DNA of 64,000 bases from Prorocentrum cordatum (Eukaryota > Sar > Dinophyceae > Prorocentrales > Prorocentraceae). The stretch lies in contig CAUYUJ010021177.1 in NCBI GenBank assembly GCA_963575745.1, positions 64,001-128,000 on the forward strand. The letters run 5' to 3'. A program made the position numbers and the translations under genes. The notes under the pieces are model-generated. The model had not been told where the DNA came from, searched no databases, and saw only the letters and a list, made by a program, of their open reading frames with translations. Below, one piece after another: positions 12,301 through 23,744 of this stretch. How positions within the stretch are numbered: the first letter of the stretch is position 1; every line of letters begins with the position of its first letter.

Positions 12301-14664
12301 CGCCCATGGGCCCGAACGGACCCTGTCCGCGGCGGGGTGTCTCCCGTGGAGAATCCGGCCCCGATTCCCCACGGGAGACCATCCGCCACGGACGGGGAGC
12401 CTCGGAGAGCCCTCCAACGGGGCCGTGTCCGCGGCGGGGTGTCTCCCGTGGAGAATCTGGCCCCGATTCTCCACGGGAGACCATCCGCCGCGGACGGAGC
12501 TCTCGGGGAGCCCTCCAACGGGCCCTGTCCGCGGCGGAGGCTCTCCCGTGGAGAATCTGGCCCAGATTCCACACGGGAGACCATCCGCCGCGGACGGAGC
12601 TCTCGGGGAGCCCCCTCCCCGTGCCTGTCCGCGGCGGGTGTCCCCGTTGAGAATTGGCCCCGATTCTCCACGGGGGCCATCTCCCGTGGAGAATCCCCAC
12701 GGGAGACCATGCCGACGGGATTTCTCCTCGGGGGGGGGTCATCCGCCGCGGACGGTGCCCTCGGGGAGCCCTCCAAAGGGCCGCGTCCGCGGCGTTGTGT
12801 CTCCCGTGGAGCATTTGGCTCCGATTCCCCACGGGAGACCATCCGCCGTGGACGGGAGCCTCGGGGCTCCTCGCTGGGAACCACCCCACATGCTATGTCC
12901 GCGGCAGGGGGTCTCCCGTGGAGAATCTGGCCCAGATTCCCCACGGGAGACGGACGGGGCTCTCGGGGAACCCCCCAACGGGCCCTGTCCGCGGCGGAGG
13001 CTCTCCCGTGGAGAATCCGGCCCAGATCCCCCACGGGAGACCATCCGCCGCGGACGGAGCTCTCGGGGAGCCCCCCGACGGACCCTGTCCGCGGCGGGGT
13101 GTCTACCGTGGAGAATCTGGCCTTGATTCCCTACGGGAAACCATCCGCCGCGGACGGGGCCCTCGGGGTGCCCTCCAACGGGCCGTGTCCGCGGCGGGGC
13201 GTCTCCCGTGGAGAATCTGGCTCCGATTCCCTACGGGAGACCATCCACCGCGGACGGGAGCCTCGGGGCTCCTCGTCGGGAACCACGCCACCTGCTCTGC
13301 CCGCGGCGGGAGGTCTCCCGTGGAGAATCTGGCACCGATTCCCCACGGGAGACCATCCGCCGCGGACGGGGCCCTCGGGGCCGTCGGGGGGCCACCCAAA
13401 ATGCTCTGTCCGCGGCGGGTGGTCTCCCGAGAGAAGCCTCTAAGGGCTGATCCATGCGAAGAGAGACCTCCCGGGCCGGGTTTTCGGGGGCCCGACACCA
13501 TGCCAAACGGGACCTCCCGGGATCAGGTTTTCGGGGCGTCACACCATGCCAAGCGGGACCTCTAGGGGAAGCGCTCATGGGCCCGACGCCATGCCAAACG
13601 TGACCTCCGGCGAGAAGCGCCCATGGGCCCGAACAGACCCTGTCCGCGGCGGGGTGTCTCCCGTGGAGAATCTGGCCCCGATTCCCTACAGGAGACCATC
13701 CGCTGCGGACGGGGCCCTCGGGGAGCCCTCCAACGGGCCGTGTCCGCGGCGGGGTGTCTCCCGTGGAGAATCCGGCTCCGATTCCCTACGGGAGACCATC
13801 CGCCGCGGACGGTGCCCTCGGGGAGCCCTCCAACGGGCCGCGTCCGCAGCGGGGTGTGTCCCGTGGAGAGTCTGGCTCCGATTCCCCACGGGAGACCATC
13901 CGCCGTGGACGGGAGCATCGGGGCTCTCCGGGAACCACCCCACATGCTCTGTCCTCGGCGGGGGGTCTTTCGTGGAGAATCCGGATTCCCCGCGGGAGAC
14001 CATCCGCCGCGGACGGAGCTCTCTGGGAGCCCCCCGACGGACCCTGTCTGCGGCGGGGTGTCTCCCGTGGAGAATCCGGCCCCGATTCCACATGGGAGAC
14101 CATCCGCCGAGGACGGGGCCCTCTGGGAGCCCTCCAATGGGCCGTGTCCGCGGCGGAGTGTCTCCCGTGGAGAATCTGGCCCCGATTCCCTACGGGAGAC
14201 CATCGATTCCCCACGGGAAACCATCCGCCGCCGACGGGGCCCTCGGGGAGCCCTCCAACGGGCGGCGTCCGCGGCGGGGTGTCTCCCGTGGAGAATCCGG
14301 CCCCGATTCCCTACGGGAGACCATCCGCCGCGGACGGGCCTCTCGGGGAGCCCTCCAACGGGCCGTGTCCGCGGCGGGGTGTCTCCCGTGGAGAATCTGG
14401 TTCCGATTCCCCACGGGAGGCCATCCTACGTGGACGGGGGCCTCGGGGCTCTCCGGGAACCACCCCACATGCCCTCCGCGGCGGGGGGTCTCCCGTGGAG
14501 AATCCGGCCCCGATTCCCCACGGGAGACCATCGGCCGCGGATGGCGCCCTCGGGGAGCCCCCCAACGGGCTCTGTCCGCGGCGGCGTGTCTTCCGTGGAG
14601 AATCTGGCCTCGATTCCCTACGGGAAGCCCTTCGCTGCGGACGGGGCCCCCGGGGAACCCCCCA

Positions 14665-14935
14665 CTGACCCCGAAGGACGACGACTTCGACGACGACGAC
14701 AACGACGACAACGATCACGACGAAAACGACGGTTTTGGCGGCGGCGAAAACGAATATCAAAACGACAACGAATACGACGACGACGATCACGGCGCGGGGC
14801 TCGGGGTAGAGAGGGGTGGCCCCTTTGAGGTGCGAGCGCCGCCGACGACGACGACGGCGACGACTATGATTGGAGCCTCGGGGCACAGAGGGGCCACTCC
14901 TCTCTACCCCGAGACACCCGCCGCGGCGGACGGGG
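14665..14935 (+). repeat. GAC-rich module, copy 2
   Basis: Same module as at 9080, 5585 bp downstream. It differs by single bases such as GAAAACG for GAAGACG in the acidic stretch. Confidence 0.8.
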
Positions 14936-15545
14936 CGGACGGGGCCCCCAGGGAGCGCCCCAACGGACCCTGTCCGCGGCGGGGTGTCTCCCGTGGAGAA
15001 TCCGGCCCCCATTCCCCACAGGAGACCATCCGCCGCGGACGCGGCTCTCGGCCGTGTCCTGTCTCCTGCGGAGAATCTGGCACCGATTCCGCGCGGGAGA
15101 TCATCGGCCGCTGACGGGGGCCTCGGGGAGCTCCCCAACAAGCCCTGTCAGCGGCGGGGTGTCTCCCGTGGAGAATCCGGCCCCGATTCCCCACGGGAGA
15201 CCATCCGCCGCGGACGGGGCCCTCGGGGAACTTCCCAACGGGCCTTGTCCGCGGCGGAGGCTCTCCCGTGGAGAATCTGGCCCCGATTTCCTACAGGAGA
15301 CCATCCGCCGCGGACGGGTCCCTCGGGGAGCCCTCCAACGGGCCGTGTCCGCGGCGGGGTGTCTCCCGTGGAGAATCTGGCCCCGATCTCCCATGGGAGA
15401 CCATCCGCCGTGGACGGGAGCCTCGGGCTCACTGGGAACCATCCCACATGCTCTTTCCGCGGCGGGGGGTCTTCCGCGGAGAATCTGGCCTCGATTCCCT
15501 ACGGGAAGCCCTTCGCTGCGGACGGGGCCCCCGGGGAGCTCCCCA

Positions 15546-15815
15546 CTGACCCCGAAGGACGACGACTTCGACGACGACGACAACGACGACAACGATCACG
15601 ACGAAAACGACGGTTTTGGCGGCGGCGAAGACGAATACCAAAACGACAACGAATACGACGACGACGATCACGGCGCGGGGCTCGGGGTAGAGAGGGGTGG
15701 CCCCTTTGAGGTGCGAGCGCCGCCGACGACGACGACGGCGACGACTATGACTGTAGCCTCGGGGCACAGAGGGGCCACCCCTCTCTACCCCGAGACCCCC
15801 GCCGCGGCGGACGGG
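15546..15815 (+). repeat. GAC-rich module, copy 3
   Basis: Same module, 881 bp after copy 2, as part of the 881-bp tandem duplication of this stretch. Confidence 0.8.
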
Positions 15816-17340
15816 GCGGACGGGGCCCCCAGGGAGCGCTCCAACGGACCCTGTCCGCGGCGGGGTGTCTCCCGTGGAGAATCCGGCCCTCATTTCCCAC
15901 AGGAGACCATCCGCCGCGGACGCGGCTCTCCGCCGTGTCCTGTCTCCCGTGGAGAATCTGGCACCGATTCCGCACGGGAGATCATCGGCCGCTGACGGGG
16001 GCCTCGGGGAGTTCCCCAACAAGCCCTGTCAGCTGCGGGGTGTCTCCCGTGGAGAATCCGGCCCCGATTCCCCACGGGAGACCATCCGCCGCGGACGGGG
16101 TTCTCGGGGAACTTCCCAACGGGCCTTGTCCGCGGCGGAGGCTCTCCCGTGGAGAATCTGGCCCCGATTTCCTACAGGAGACCATCCGCCGCGGACGGGT
16201 CCCCCGGGGAGCCCTCCAACGGGCCGTGTCCGCGGCGGGGTGTCTCCCGTGGAGAATCTGGCCCCTATTCCCCACGGGAGGCCCTCCGCCGTGGACAGGG
16301 GCCTCCGGCTCTCCGGAACCACCCCACATGCTCTGTCCGCGGCGGGGGGTCTCCCGTGGAGAATCCGGCCCGATTCCCCACGGGAGACCATCCGCCGTGG
16401 ACGGGTGCCTCGGGGCTCCTCTCCGGGAACCGCCCCACATGCTCTGTCCGCGGCGGGTGGCCTCCCGAGAGAAGCCTCGCAGGGCCCGACACCATGCGAA
16501 ACCAGACCTCCCGGGCCGGGTTTCCGGGGGCCCGACGCCATGCCAAACGGGACCTCCCGGGATCAGGTTTTCGGGGCGTGACACCATGCCAAACGGGATC
16601 TCCCCTATTCCCCACGGGAGGCCATCCGCCGTGGACAGGGGCCTCGGGCTCTCCGGGAACCACTCCACATGCTCTGTCCGCGGCGGGGGGTCTCCCGTGG
16701 AGAATCAGGCCCGATTCCCCACGGGAGACCATCCGCCGTGGACGGGTGCCTCGGGGCTCCTCTCCGGGAACCACCCCACATGCTCTGTCCGCGGCGGGTG
16801 GTCTCCCGAGAGAAGCCTCGCAGGGCCTGACACCATGCGAAAAGCGACTTCCCGGAGCGGGTTTTCGGGGGCCCGACACCATGCCAAACGGGACTTCCCG
16901 GGATCAGGTTTTCGGGGCGTGACACCATGTCAAACGGGACCTCTCGGGGAGGCGCTCACGGGCCCGACACCATGCCAAACGCGACCTCCGGCGAGAAGCG
17001 CCCATGGGCCCGAACGGACCCTGTTCGCGGCGGGGTGTCTCCCGTGGAGAATCCGGCCCTGATTCTCCACGGGGGACCATCCGCCGCGGACGGTGCCCTC
17101 GGGGAGCCCTCCAACGGGCCGTGTCCGCGGCGGGGTGTCTCCCGTGCAGAATCTGGCCATGATTCTCCACGGGAGACCATCCGCCGCGGACGGTGCCCTC
17201 GGGGGGCCCTCCAACGTGCCGCGTCCGCGGCGGTGTCTCCCGTAGAGCATTTGGCCCCGATTCTCCACGGGGGCCCGCGGACGAGGCTCTCGGGGAACCC
17301 TCCAACGGGCCCTGTCCGCGGCGGAGGCTCTCCCGTGGAG

Positions 17341-17629
17341 CGCCCTGCGAGCGCCGCCGACGACGAAGACGACGACGATTTCCACGACGCCGACGACGAC
17401 GACGACGACGATGACGACGACGACGACGACGACGGCGAGGGGCTTGGGGCAAGGAGGGGCCACCCCTCTCTACCCCGGACCCCCTGCCAGTATAACGGCG
17501 ACGACGACGGCGGCGACGATGGCGGCGGCAGCGGCGACGACGACGACGATGACGACGGTGAGCTCGGGATCAGGGCGGGCGTCCTCTTTGAGGTGCGAGC
17601 GCCGCCGCTGAAGCCGCCGCCGACGACGG

Positions 17630-17661
<32 letters not shown>

Positions 17662-17935
17662 GCGGGTTCGGGGTAGAACGGGGCCGCACCTCCCTACCGC
17701 GAGCCCGCCGCCGCTACGATGGCGACGACGACGACGACGGCGGGGGTCTCGTGGTAGAGAGGGGTGGCCCCTTTGACGCGCGAGCGCCGCTGCCGACGAC
17801 GACGACGACGACGACGACGGCGGTTTCTACTCAGAGCCGCCCACTGCCATGACGACGACGATGACGGCGGCGGCGACGATGACGACGACGACGACGACGA
17901 TGACGGCGGCCCAAGATCGACCCTGGGAGGGCTAA
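17341..17935 (+). repeat. GAC/GAT trinucleotide region
   Basis: Dense GACGACGAC and GATGACGGC repeats carry three or more GGGGCCACCCCTCTCTACC-type hairpin motifs (about 17456, 17750 and near 17690). The GAC modules at 9080, 14665 and 15546 look like shorter relatives. Asp-, Thr- or Arg-rich frames are low-complexity artefacts. Confidence 0.8.
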
Positions 17936-17989
17936 AATTCGTCATCCCTCACGAGGATCGTGGCTCCTGAGGGGGGGGGGGGGGCTGTG

Positions 17990-18245
17990 ATTATGGGACC
18001 TCCCTTCGTTGATCGATCTCCTCCAAAATGTCTCCGAGGCTCCCCCAGAGACCCCTCAAAAGGCCCCCAAGAGACCCACAAGAGGCTCCAAGAACCCCCC
18101 CGGAGGCACCCGAGAAGCGCCCAGGAGGCTCCAAGAAGCGCCCAGGAGGCATCCAAAGCACCCAAAATGGCCCCAAGGGGCCCCAAGAGGCCCCCAAGAG
18201 TCTCCAAAGACGCCGAGGCACCCAAGACGCCGAAAAGCCCCTCTT
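17990..18245 (+). repeat. CCAAGAGG-type repeat
   Basis: Degenerate CCCCAAGAGGCTCC units, as at 761-1396. The two period-marking cores are not clear here. Confidence 0.7.
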
Positions 18246-18780
18246 GACGACGCTCTACTCGCCTGGGCGTCGTTTCTGGACGGGCTGGTGGGGATGCGCG
18301 AAGCGTTTAGAATTTGTTGAGATATCCTCGTCGTCGTCGCCCCTCGCTGTCGGCAGTAAAGGGGCCATCCCTCTCTACTCCGAGCTCCCCGCCACACGAG
18401 GTGGTAGCGACGGCGATGATGGATGCGCCGACGCCGTTGGCGGCGGCGGTGAGCAGTAGCAGCGACGACGACGGTTGCAGAGAGGAGGAGGAGGACGACG
18501 AGGAGGAGGAGTAGGAGGAGGAGTGCGGTGACGGCCGCGATGGCGAGAAGCGCGCAATCTCGGGAGCAGGCGCGCCATCGCAGCGACGAAGTCAGAGAGG
18601 TAGATCCTGCGACCCGAACAAATGAACGCTACTAAAAATCATGTGGACGGACGAATTTAACTTAATGCAAATGAATGTCACAGGGGCAAATAAATGCAAC
18701 TAGTTGCGGCGGGACAAATAGATGCAAGCATCTGAAGTAAAAGCGGCGTGCAAGGTTATTGGCGGGAGGGTAGGGGAGGA
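18246..18780. other. No gene; dispersed motif and GGA run
   Basis: Holds one copy of the GGGGCCATCCCTCTCTACTCC motif (about 18360). It is followed by GACGGCGATGATGGATGCGCC, a pairing seen again at 22012-22100. A GGA-rich run follows near 18480-18530. No supported reading frame. Confidence 0.5.
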
Positions 18781-19062
18781 TTGGAAAAAAGGGAACTCGG
18801 GGCAACCCCGGAAGCTCTCCCCCGCACCGGGTGCATCGCCGCGCGGGGTAGTGCAAAATTAAAGCGCGGGGGCGCGACTCCGGGCAATCCCGGAAGCCCC
18901 CCCCCCCGCGCCGGGTGAATTGCCGCGCGGCGCAATGCAAAAGGAAAGCGCGGGGGCTCGACTAGGGGCTACCCCGGAAGCTCCCCCCCGCACCGGGTGA
19001 ACCGCCGCGCGGCGCAATGAAAAAACAAAACGCGGGGGCGCGACTCGGGGCAACCCCGGCAG
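18781..19062 (+). repeat. 82-bp tandem repeat with small hairpin
   Basis: Copies of CTCGGGGCAACCCCGGAAGC and variants start near 18794, 18876, 18958 and 19041, spacing 82-83 bp. Each is followed by CCGGGTGAA.TGCCGCGCGGCGCAATG. Each unit contains a stem of CGGGG/CCCCG around CAA. Confidence 0.85.
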
Positions 19063-19125
19063 CGCCCCCTCTCCTGCACGTCCATCCGGGCGGACGCAGG
19101 GGTTCCAGCAGCCCAAAGCTAGCAT

Positions 19126-20834
19126 CTAGCACTCGGGATGGAATCCGAAGATTGAATGCTTGGCCTCCGCTAATGCGCGAAGCTCGCGCTCCCACAGGGG
19201 CTGGCTGGTTTCCTCGAAGCGGTTGGCAAAAGATGACGAAGATGCCGCAGTGTTCTGGCGTTTGATCCAGCACAAGGCTGCGCCCACTGTGCCCAGTGTG
19301 TCACCCCCGGGGCCGCTCCAAGTTAACGACTGGACCGCCACTCGGTGGGCGACTTCCACCAGCATTTTCTCTAACTGTTTCTCCCCCGTGTTGGTATCCT
19401 CGTCGATGTTCGCCAGGTATATCAAGCCTTTCGCCGTGCCTCCCTTCGGGCACACTGGGTGCGAGCTGACGTACCGGGGGGGGATGAAATCCGCCGACCC
19501 CTCCGGGATCATCAGCGCGTGAGACTCTTGCCCTTCCCCAAACGCTCCGCCCCCCGGATGCCCGCGCGGTCGATTTGGTGGGGCGGGCCCATGCCCCAAC
19601 CGTGCTGAGAGGCCCCCAAGACGCCCCCAATACGGTCAAAGAAACGACCCCCATACCCCCGAGACGGCTCGCGAGGCGCCCGAGACGGCCCAAGCGGCCC
19701 CCGATGCGGCTCCAAGACAGCCCCACGAAGGGGCGCAGACGGGGGGCCCGAACGGAAATTGCGAGCGCGCGGCCCCAGAAAGCCTTCAGGACATCCCAAG
19801 AAGCGTCCATGAGGCCCCCAAAGACGCCCCCATTGGCCCCTAGAGGCCCAGAAGAAGCCCCAAGAGGCCTCCAAACGGCCCGCAAAATGTTTCACCAATG
19901 CTGCCGGGAAGCCCTCGAGAGATTTCGCGGGAGACCCCCGCGGGGTCGGCGGCGCAGCGTGCACCCGAGAATCTGCAGCCACGAGGAAGTCCATCAATAT
20001 CTTGAAGTGGTACGTCCCGAGAAGGCCAGGGACGACCGAGCGCGCGCTCTCCAATTGTTTCCTAAGCTTCCGCCCGTCTTGAAGAGACCGGACACCGCGA
20101 CGGAGCAGGTGGCAGCTCTGCTTGAACGGGCGACTATGCTGCACGACTTTGAACCAGTGAGGGAACCGGTCGTGGAAGGTCCGGCCGCGAGGCGGGAGGC
20201 CACTGCCGCTCATGTTAGCACCCGAATAAATTGCATGGCTGGTTTTGTTGCCCCACAGGGTTCCGCAGAGGATGAGCTTTTCCTTCGGGCGGGCCCAATT
20301 CACAGTGCGCTGGAAAGCGCGATTGATCACGCCCCATGTCCGCAGGGACTTGAAATGGGCGCACACGATCAGCCCCAACAGCGCGATGCTCGTGCCGTAT
20401 GCGTCATCGGCGGCCAGCGCCCATTTCTTCACGACCTGAACGTCCATGGCGTCAGCAGTGTACCGCGTCGTATTGCCAGGGCGGTCAAAGTCCGCGAGGA
20501 ACTTGTTAAACCCTGTCTTGTCCACGTGAAATTCGTGAGGGTGGCACCCCTCCTCGCGGCACTTGTCCACGCGGCGCTCGCATCGGAAACAATAGCGAGC
20601 ATGTGCGCTATCGTTAGGGGTGGGCGCTTGGTTACTGCTGGGCGCAGTGGCCTGGCGACTGCTCGCCCTTGCCTTGGTTGTGCTTTCGCTCGTGCAGTTG
20701 ATCCTGCGCTTCTTGAGCATATTCTTCTTCACGTGTTTACTATTATTCGCCCTCTGAGGTTGTTGAATTTTCGCGCGATATATCCTCCTTTGGGCTGGTG
20801 TCCTCGAAGGACTGCCGAACCAAGACTTCCTCAT
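19126..20834 (-). CDS. Unrecognised zinc-finger-like protein gene, one intron
   Basis: I do not recognise the family. The first exon starts at ATG 20834 and reads to about 19905 (some 310 codons). A basic N-terminus is followed by a Cys/His cluster near residues 82-105 (C82, C85, C92, C97, H99, H103). A dense, non-repetitive globular-looking part follows, with motifs TWGVINRAF, LWGNKTSHAIYSGANM and RFPHWFKVVQ. The frame then runs into a CCAAGAGG repeat (about 19610-19890), which I take as intron. A second frame ending at TAG 19128-19126 resumes ordinary composition (motifs GLIYLANIDEDTNTGEKQLE, VGAALCWIKRQN). Exon borders are guesses, since dinoflagellate splice sites are often non-canonical. 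An in-frame ATG further upstream at 21062 exists, but the sequence between looks non-coding. The alternative is two unrelated decayed fragments. Confidence 0.6.
19600..19905 (-). repeat. CCAAGAGG repeat inside the putative intron
   Basis: Degenerate CCCCAAGAGGCCTCC units separate the two coding parts of the gene at 19126-20834. It is the same repeat class as the intergenic copies, which suggests these units spread into or expanded within introns. Confidence 0.65.
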
Positions 20835-21459
20835 TTGAAGTCCCCCCTTGCGCCCGCCCGCTGACACCGCGTTTTGCCGGCGCGTCTCGCAGTGACCCCG
20901 GCGCGAGATGGGCCCAGGGTGGCAGCGGCCATTGCGACACTTCGTGGGCCGCGCACGCGGCATATAGCCGCGCTGGAAACAAGAGCGAAGCAGAACGGGT
21001 TTGGGGGGGCAGGCGGTCTCGGGGCAGCCCCGGCACCGCCCCCCAATCAGCACCGTTGGCACTTATGCCGCCGGGCTCGAGCCTGCGCAGCCTGAAGAGA
21101 AGAGGAAGACGGATAATGGGAAGAGCATAACGAAGCGGCAGAGAAGGAGGAGATGTGAATCGGAGCATTTCCGACACCACAACACAATCCCTGACGGCCC
21201 CGTGCCCATCCACAGGACGTGCGATGGGTGCGCCGTTGCGTCGATCACGGATGCCAGGGCACGCGAAGGCCGTCAAACCTCCTCTGGATCTGACACGGTC
21301 CCACAGCAGACAAATATATTTCTTTCTTCTCTACAGGTCGTGTGTCCATTGTCGTCTGCAATTAATTCCAGCTGGGGGTCGTCTCCGTGGGGCCTGAGGT
21401 GCTTAGCAGGGTACGTACAACACAAGATGATTCGACATAGCGCGAGATGGTTCAACATA
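20835..21459. other. No gene supported upstream of the 20834 start
   Basis: Contains one TCTCGGGGCAGCCCCGGCACC hairpin motif near 21018 and otherwise unremarkable sequence. A minus-strand frame continues through it without coding-like composition. Any promoter or 5' exon of the neighbouring gene would lie here, but I cannot identify one. Confidence 0.4.
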
Positions 21460-21800
21460 GCGTCGTCGTCGTCCTCGTCGTCTGGTCGTCGTTCGTCAAC
21501 GACAGCGTCATCGTCGGCTATGTTGCCCCCCCCAACGTCATCCATGAGGGCATGCTGCCGGAGACCTCGCCTGAAAGCTCTCTGTTTCTCTATCGTGGAG
21601 TTGGCGGAGGTTAGCGAGTTCAATTTGATTGAAATGTCCTCCATTATATTGTGGTTTTCGCGCCGTATCCTCCTTCTCCTCCTCCTCCTTCTCCTCCTCC
21701 TCCTCCTCCTCCTCATCCCCATCCTCCTCCATCTCCTCCTCCTCCTCTTCCCCTTCCTGCCTCCCCCTCCTGCCTGCTCCTCCTCCACCTCGTCATCTTC
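21460..21800 (+). repeat. GTC/CTC microsatellite region
   Basis: A short GTCGTC run (about 21462-21500) and a long imperfect CTC run (21670-21790). The poly-Leu, Ser and Arg frames are artefacts. Confidence 0.8.
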
Positions 21801-21864
21801 ATCTTGTTCTCACTCTTCTCATTCGTATGACTTTCATTCCAAGGTCCAACCAGGGCGCAACATA

Positions 21865-22105
21865 AAGGGGGCCACCCCTCTCTACCCCGAGCCCCCTGCC
21901 GCTGCGAGAGCACAGCGGCGCAACTCGGGGCAACCCCGGAAGCGCCCGCGAGGCGCGCGCAGACGCCGCGCGGCAGAAAGGGCATCTTCGGCAGAGGGCC
22001 GCAACCAGATGGGGCCACTCCTCCTTGCCCCGAAACCCCTGCTGCTACGAGGGATAACGACGGCGAAGATGGATGCGCCGACCGCGCTAGCGGCGATGAT
22101 GAAGA
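21865..22105 (+). repeat. Dispersed hairpin-motif repeats
   Basis: GGGGGCCACCCCTCTCTACC (about 21868), AACTCGGGGCAACCCCGGAA (about 21930) and a second GGGGCCACTCCTCCTTGCCC (about 22014) occur together. The last is followed by GGCGAAGATGGATGCGCCGA, which also follows the motif near 18410, so these are copies of one dispersed element. Confidence 0.65.
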
Positions 22106-22374
22106 TGACATTGATGACTTTTCGATGCCGAAGATGACATGTACGACGGGGTCGATGGTGCATGCGCGCATCTGCGACAAATGTCTGAATTCACGGCGGG
22201 GGGCCCGCGCCAGCGCACATGTATGCAAATAAATGCCCTGGGTGAAAATACATATGAATGCGGCACGCGCAAAATCACGCGCCAGTGCAACATATGTAAA
22301 TGAAAGAATATAAGAGGGCCAGGGCGTAACTCGGGGCAACCCCGGAAGCGCCCCGCCTCCCTCGGACGATGCAC

Positions 22375-22505
<131 letters not shown>

Positions 22506-22703
22506 AGCTCAATGCATGCTGGTGGCAGGATCTCCGCACGATTGCGTGGCGCGACGGAGCAATGAGCAAAATGCGCGCCCCTCGTGCGACGCCGACTTAC
22601 GCTGATTATGAGCTAATGGAGCGCGAGTGCGCAGTGGCACCGCGGCTGCCGCTGGCATGGCGCGAGAGCTACGAATCAACACGCACCCTGAACATGACCC
22701 TGC

Positions 22704-23115
22704 GCGAGTGTGTTTCTTTTTGCGGTGTCTTTTGGGGCCCCCTGGAGACCCTCGTGGGGCCTTCTTGGATTTCCTTGGGGGCTCCTCGGGTATTCGGTTT
22801 GGAAAGTCTCGGGAGCTCCCTTTAGCAGGGCCCCGAGGGCTCCGACAGGATCCCAGCAAGGCTCCGAGAGAGCTCCAAGAGAGCCCTCCCAAAGAGGCAC
22901 AAAGTATATGCACGAGTGTGCCTCTTTTTGGGTGCTTTTGGGATCTACTGGGGGCCCTCATGGGGCCTTCTTGGATTCCTGGTGAGCTCTTTGGGGATTC
23001 GGAAAGTCTCGGGAACTTCCTGAAACAGGTTCCAGGGGGCTCCGAAAGGGACCCAGCAGGGCTCCGTGAGGGCACCCTTAGAGACACAAAGTACATGCAC
23101 CAGTGTGCCTCTTTG
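22704..23115 (+). repeat. ~190-210-bp tandem repeat, three copies
   Basis: The marker CACAAAGTATATGCACGAG at 22898 returns at 23085 (187 bp). A diverged earlier copy of the GAGTGTG(T/C)(T/C)TCTTT part lies at 22706 (208 bp before). Each unit also carries GGAAAGTCTCGGGA and GGGGCCTTCTTGGATT. Confidence 0.7.
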
Positions 23116-23159
23116 TGGGTGCCTTTTGGGATCCACTGGGGGCCCCTGGAGATTAGAGA

Positions 23160-23306
23160 GCCCTCTAATAATCTCCTGGGGCCCCAAGAAGCCCCAAGAG
23201 GCTCCCAAGAAGCCCCCAGAGGCTCCCAAAAAGCCCCGAGAGGCTCCCAAGAGACCCCCAACAGGCCCGCCACTGGCCTCAAGACGCCCCAAGAGGACCC
23301 CATTAA
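23160..23306 (+). repeat. CCAAGAGG-type repeat
   Basis: GCCCCAAGAGGCTCCCAAGAAGC units adjoin the dispersed element that starts near 23307. The second copy of that element is also preceded by this repeat type. Confidence 0.65.
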
Positions 23307-23702
23307 GCCCCAAAAGGCGCCCAAGAGGCGCTCAGAAGTACTAGCCATCCACGAGATCCCAACCAGAATCCATGAGGTTCTGACCCGCCACCCGCGCGCG
23401 GTGGCGGGATGGGCCGAAAGCCACTGGATAAATGCTGAGTGAGTGGGGGGGGGGGAGAGGAGGGGCGAGGGCGAAGAAGGATCGCATCAGTCGGAGCGCC
23501 CCGGATCGGCGGCATTGGCCGAAGGCCAATACAATAAACGCAAACAAATGGACAAATGTCCAAATAAACGCAAGTAAATGCGGCAAGGATGCGGGGAGGT
23601 GAGGCAGCGCAACTCGGGGCAGCCCCGGGAGCGCGAGGAAGGAATTGCGGTAGGGAGTTAGGGCGCAGGGAGGGAAGGGGAGGAAACAATCTATCAAAAA
23701 CA
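23307..23702 (+). repeat. ~400-bp dispersed element, copy 1
   Basis: Aligns along its whole length with 33925-34331 in the same orientation. Shared blocks include AGCCATCCACGAGATCCCAA, GGATAAATGCTGAGTGAGTG, a poly-G tract, GGCGGCATTGGCCGAAGGCC, AAACGCAAACAAATGGACAA and AGGAAGGAATTGCGGTAGGG. Both copies start beside a CCAAGAGG repeat and carry one CTCGGG.CAGCCCCGGGAGC hairpin motif. Nature unknown; no coding capacity. Confidence 0.8.
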
Positions 23703-23744
23703 GAAAGGGTGCACGTACATGTTCACGCGTTCAAATAAATGTAA

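Larger units (their letters stand above)
14590..16351 (+). repeat. 881-bp tandem duplication
   Basis: The GAC module and its downstream hairpin units are duplicated head to tail. Landmarks 14666/15547 and 15117/15998 both give 881 bp. The copy at 9080 keeps the same internal order (module to landmark 451 bp, also 451 bp at 14666), so it belongs to the same block family. Confidence 0.75.
3672..17340. repeat. Giant array of ~100-bp inverted-repeat units
   Basis: A unit of about 100 bp is repeated for 13.6 kb, with GTCCGCGGC at 4321, 4421, 4512, 4612, 4712, 4824 and 4924 as examples (spacings 91-112). Each unit holds a long inverted repeat. In 4612-4680 the left arm is 4612-4642, the loop TGGCCCC is 4643-4649 and the right arm is 4650-4680, with 27 of 31 arm positions complementary. 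The arms start GTCCGCGGCGG and end at the loop with GTGGAGAATC. Units are joined by about 30 bp of CCCTCGGGGAGCCCTCCAACGG-like sequence. Very long frames on both strands arise because the unit has almost no stops. They repeat the same peptide blocks in several frames at once and are not called as genes. Confidence 0.9.

Noticed and set aside
3672-17340. CRISPR array
   Set aside because: The regular spacing is there, but the 'spacers' are themselves repeated, the units are about 100 bp palindromes, there are no cas genes, and the context is eukaryotic.
21660-21800. Leu-rich membrane segment
   Set aside because: It is the translation of a CTC microsatellite.
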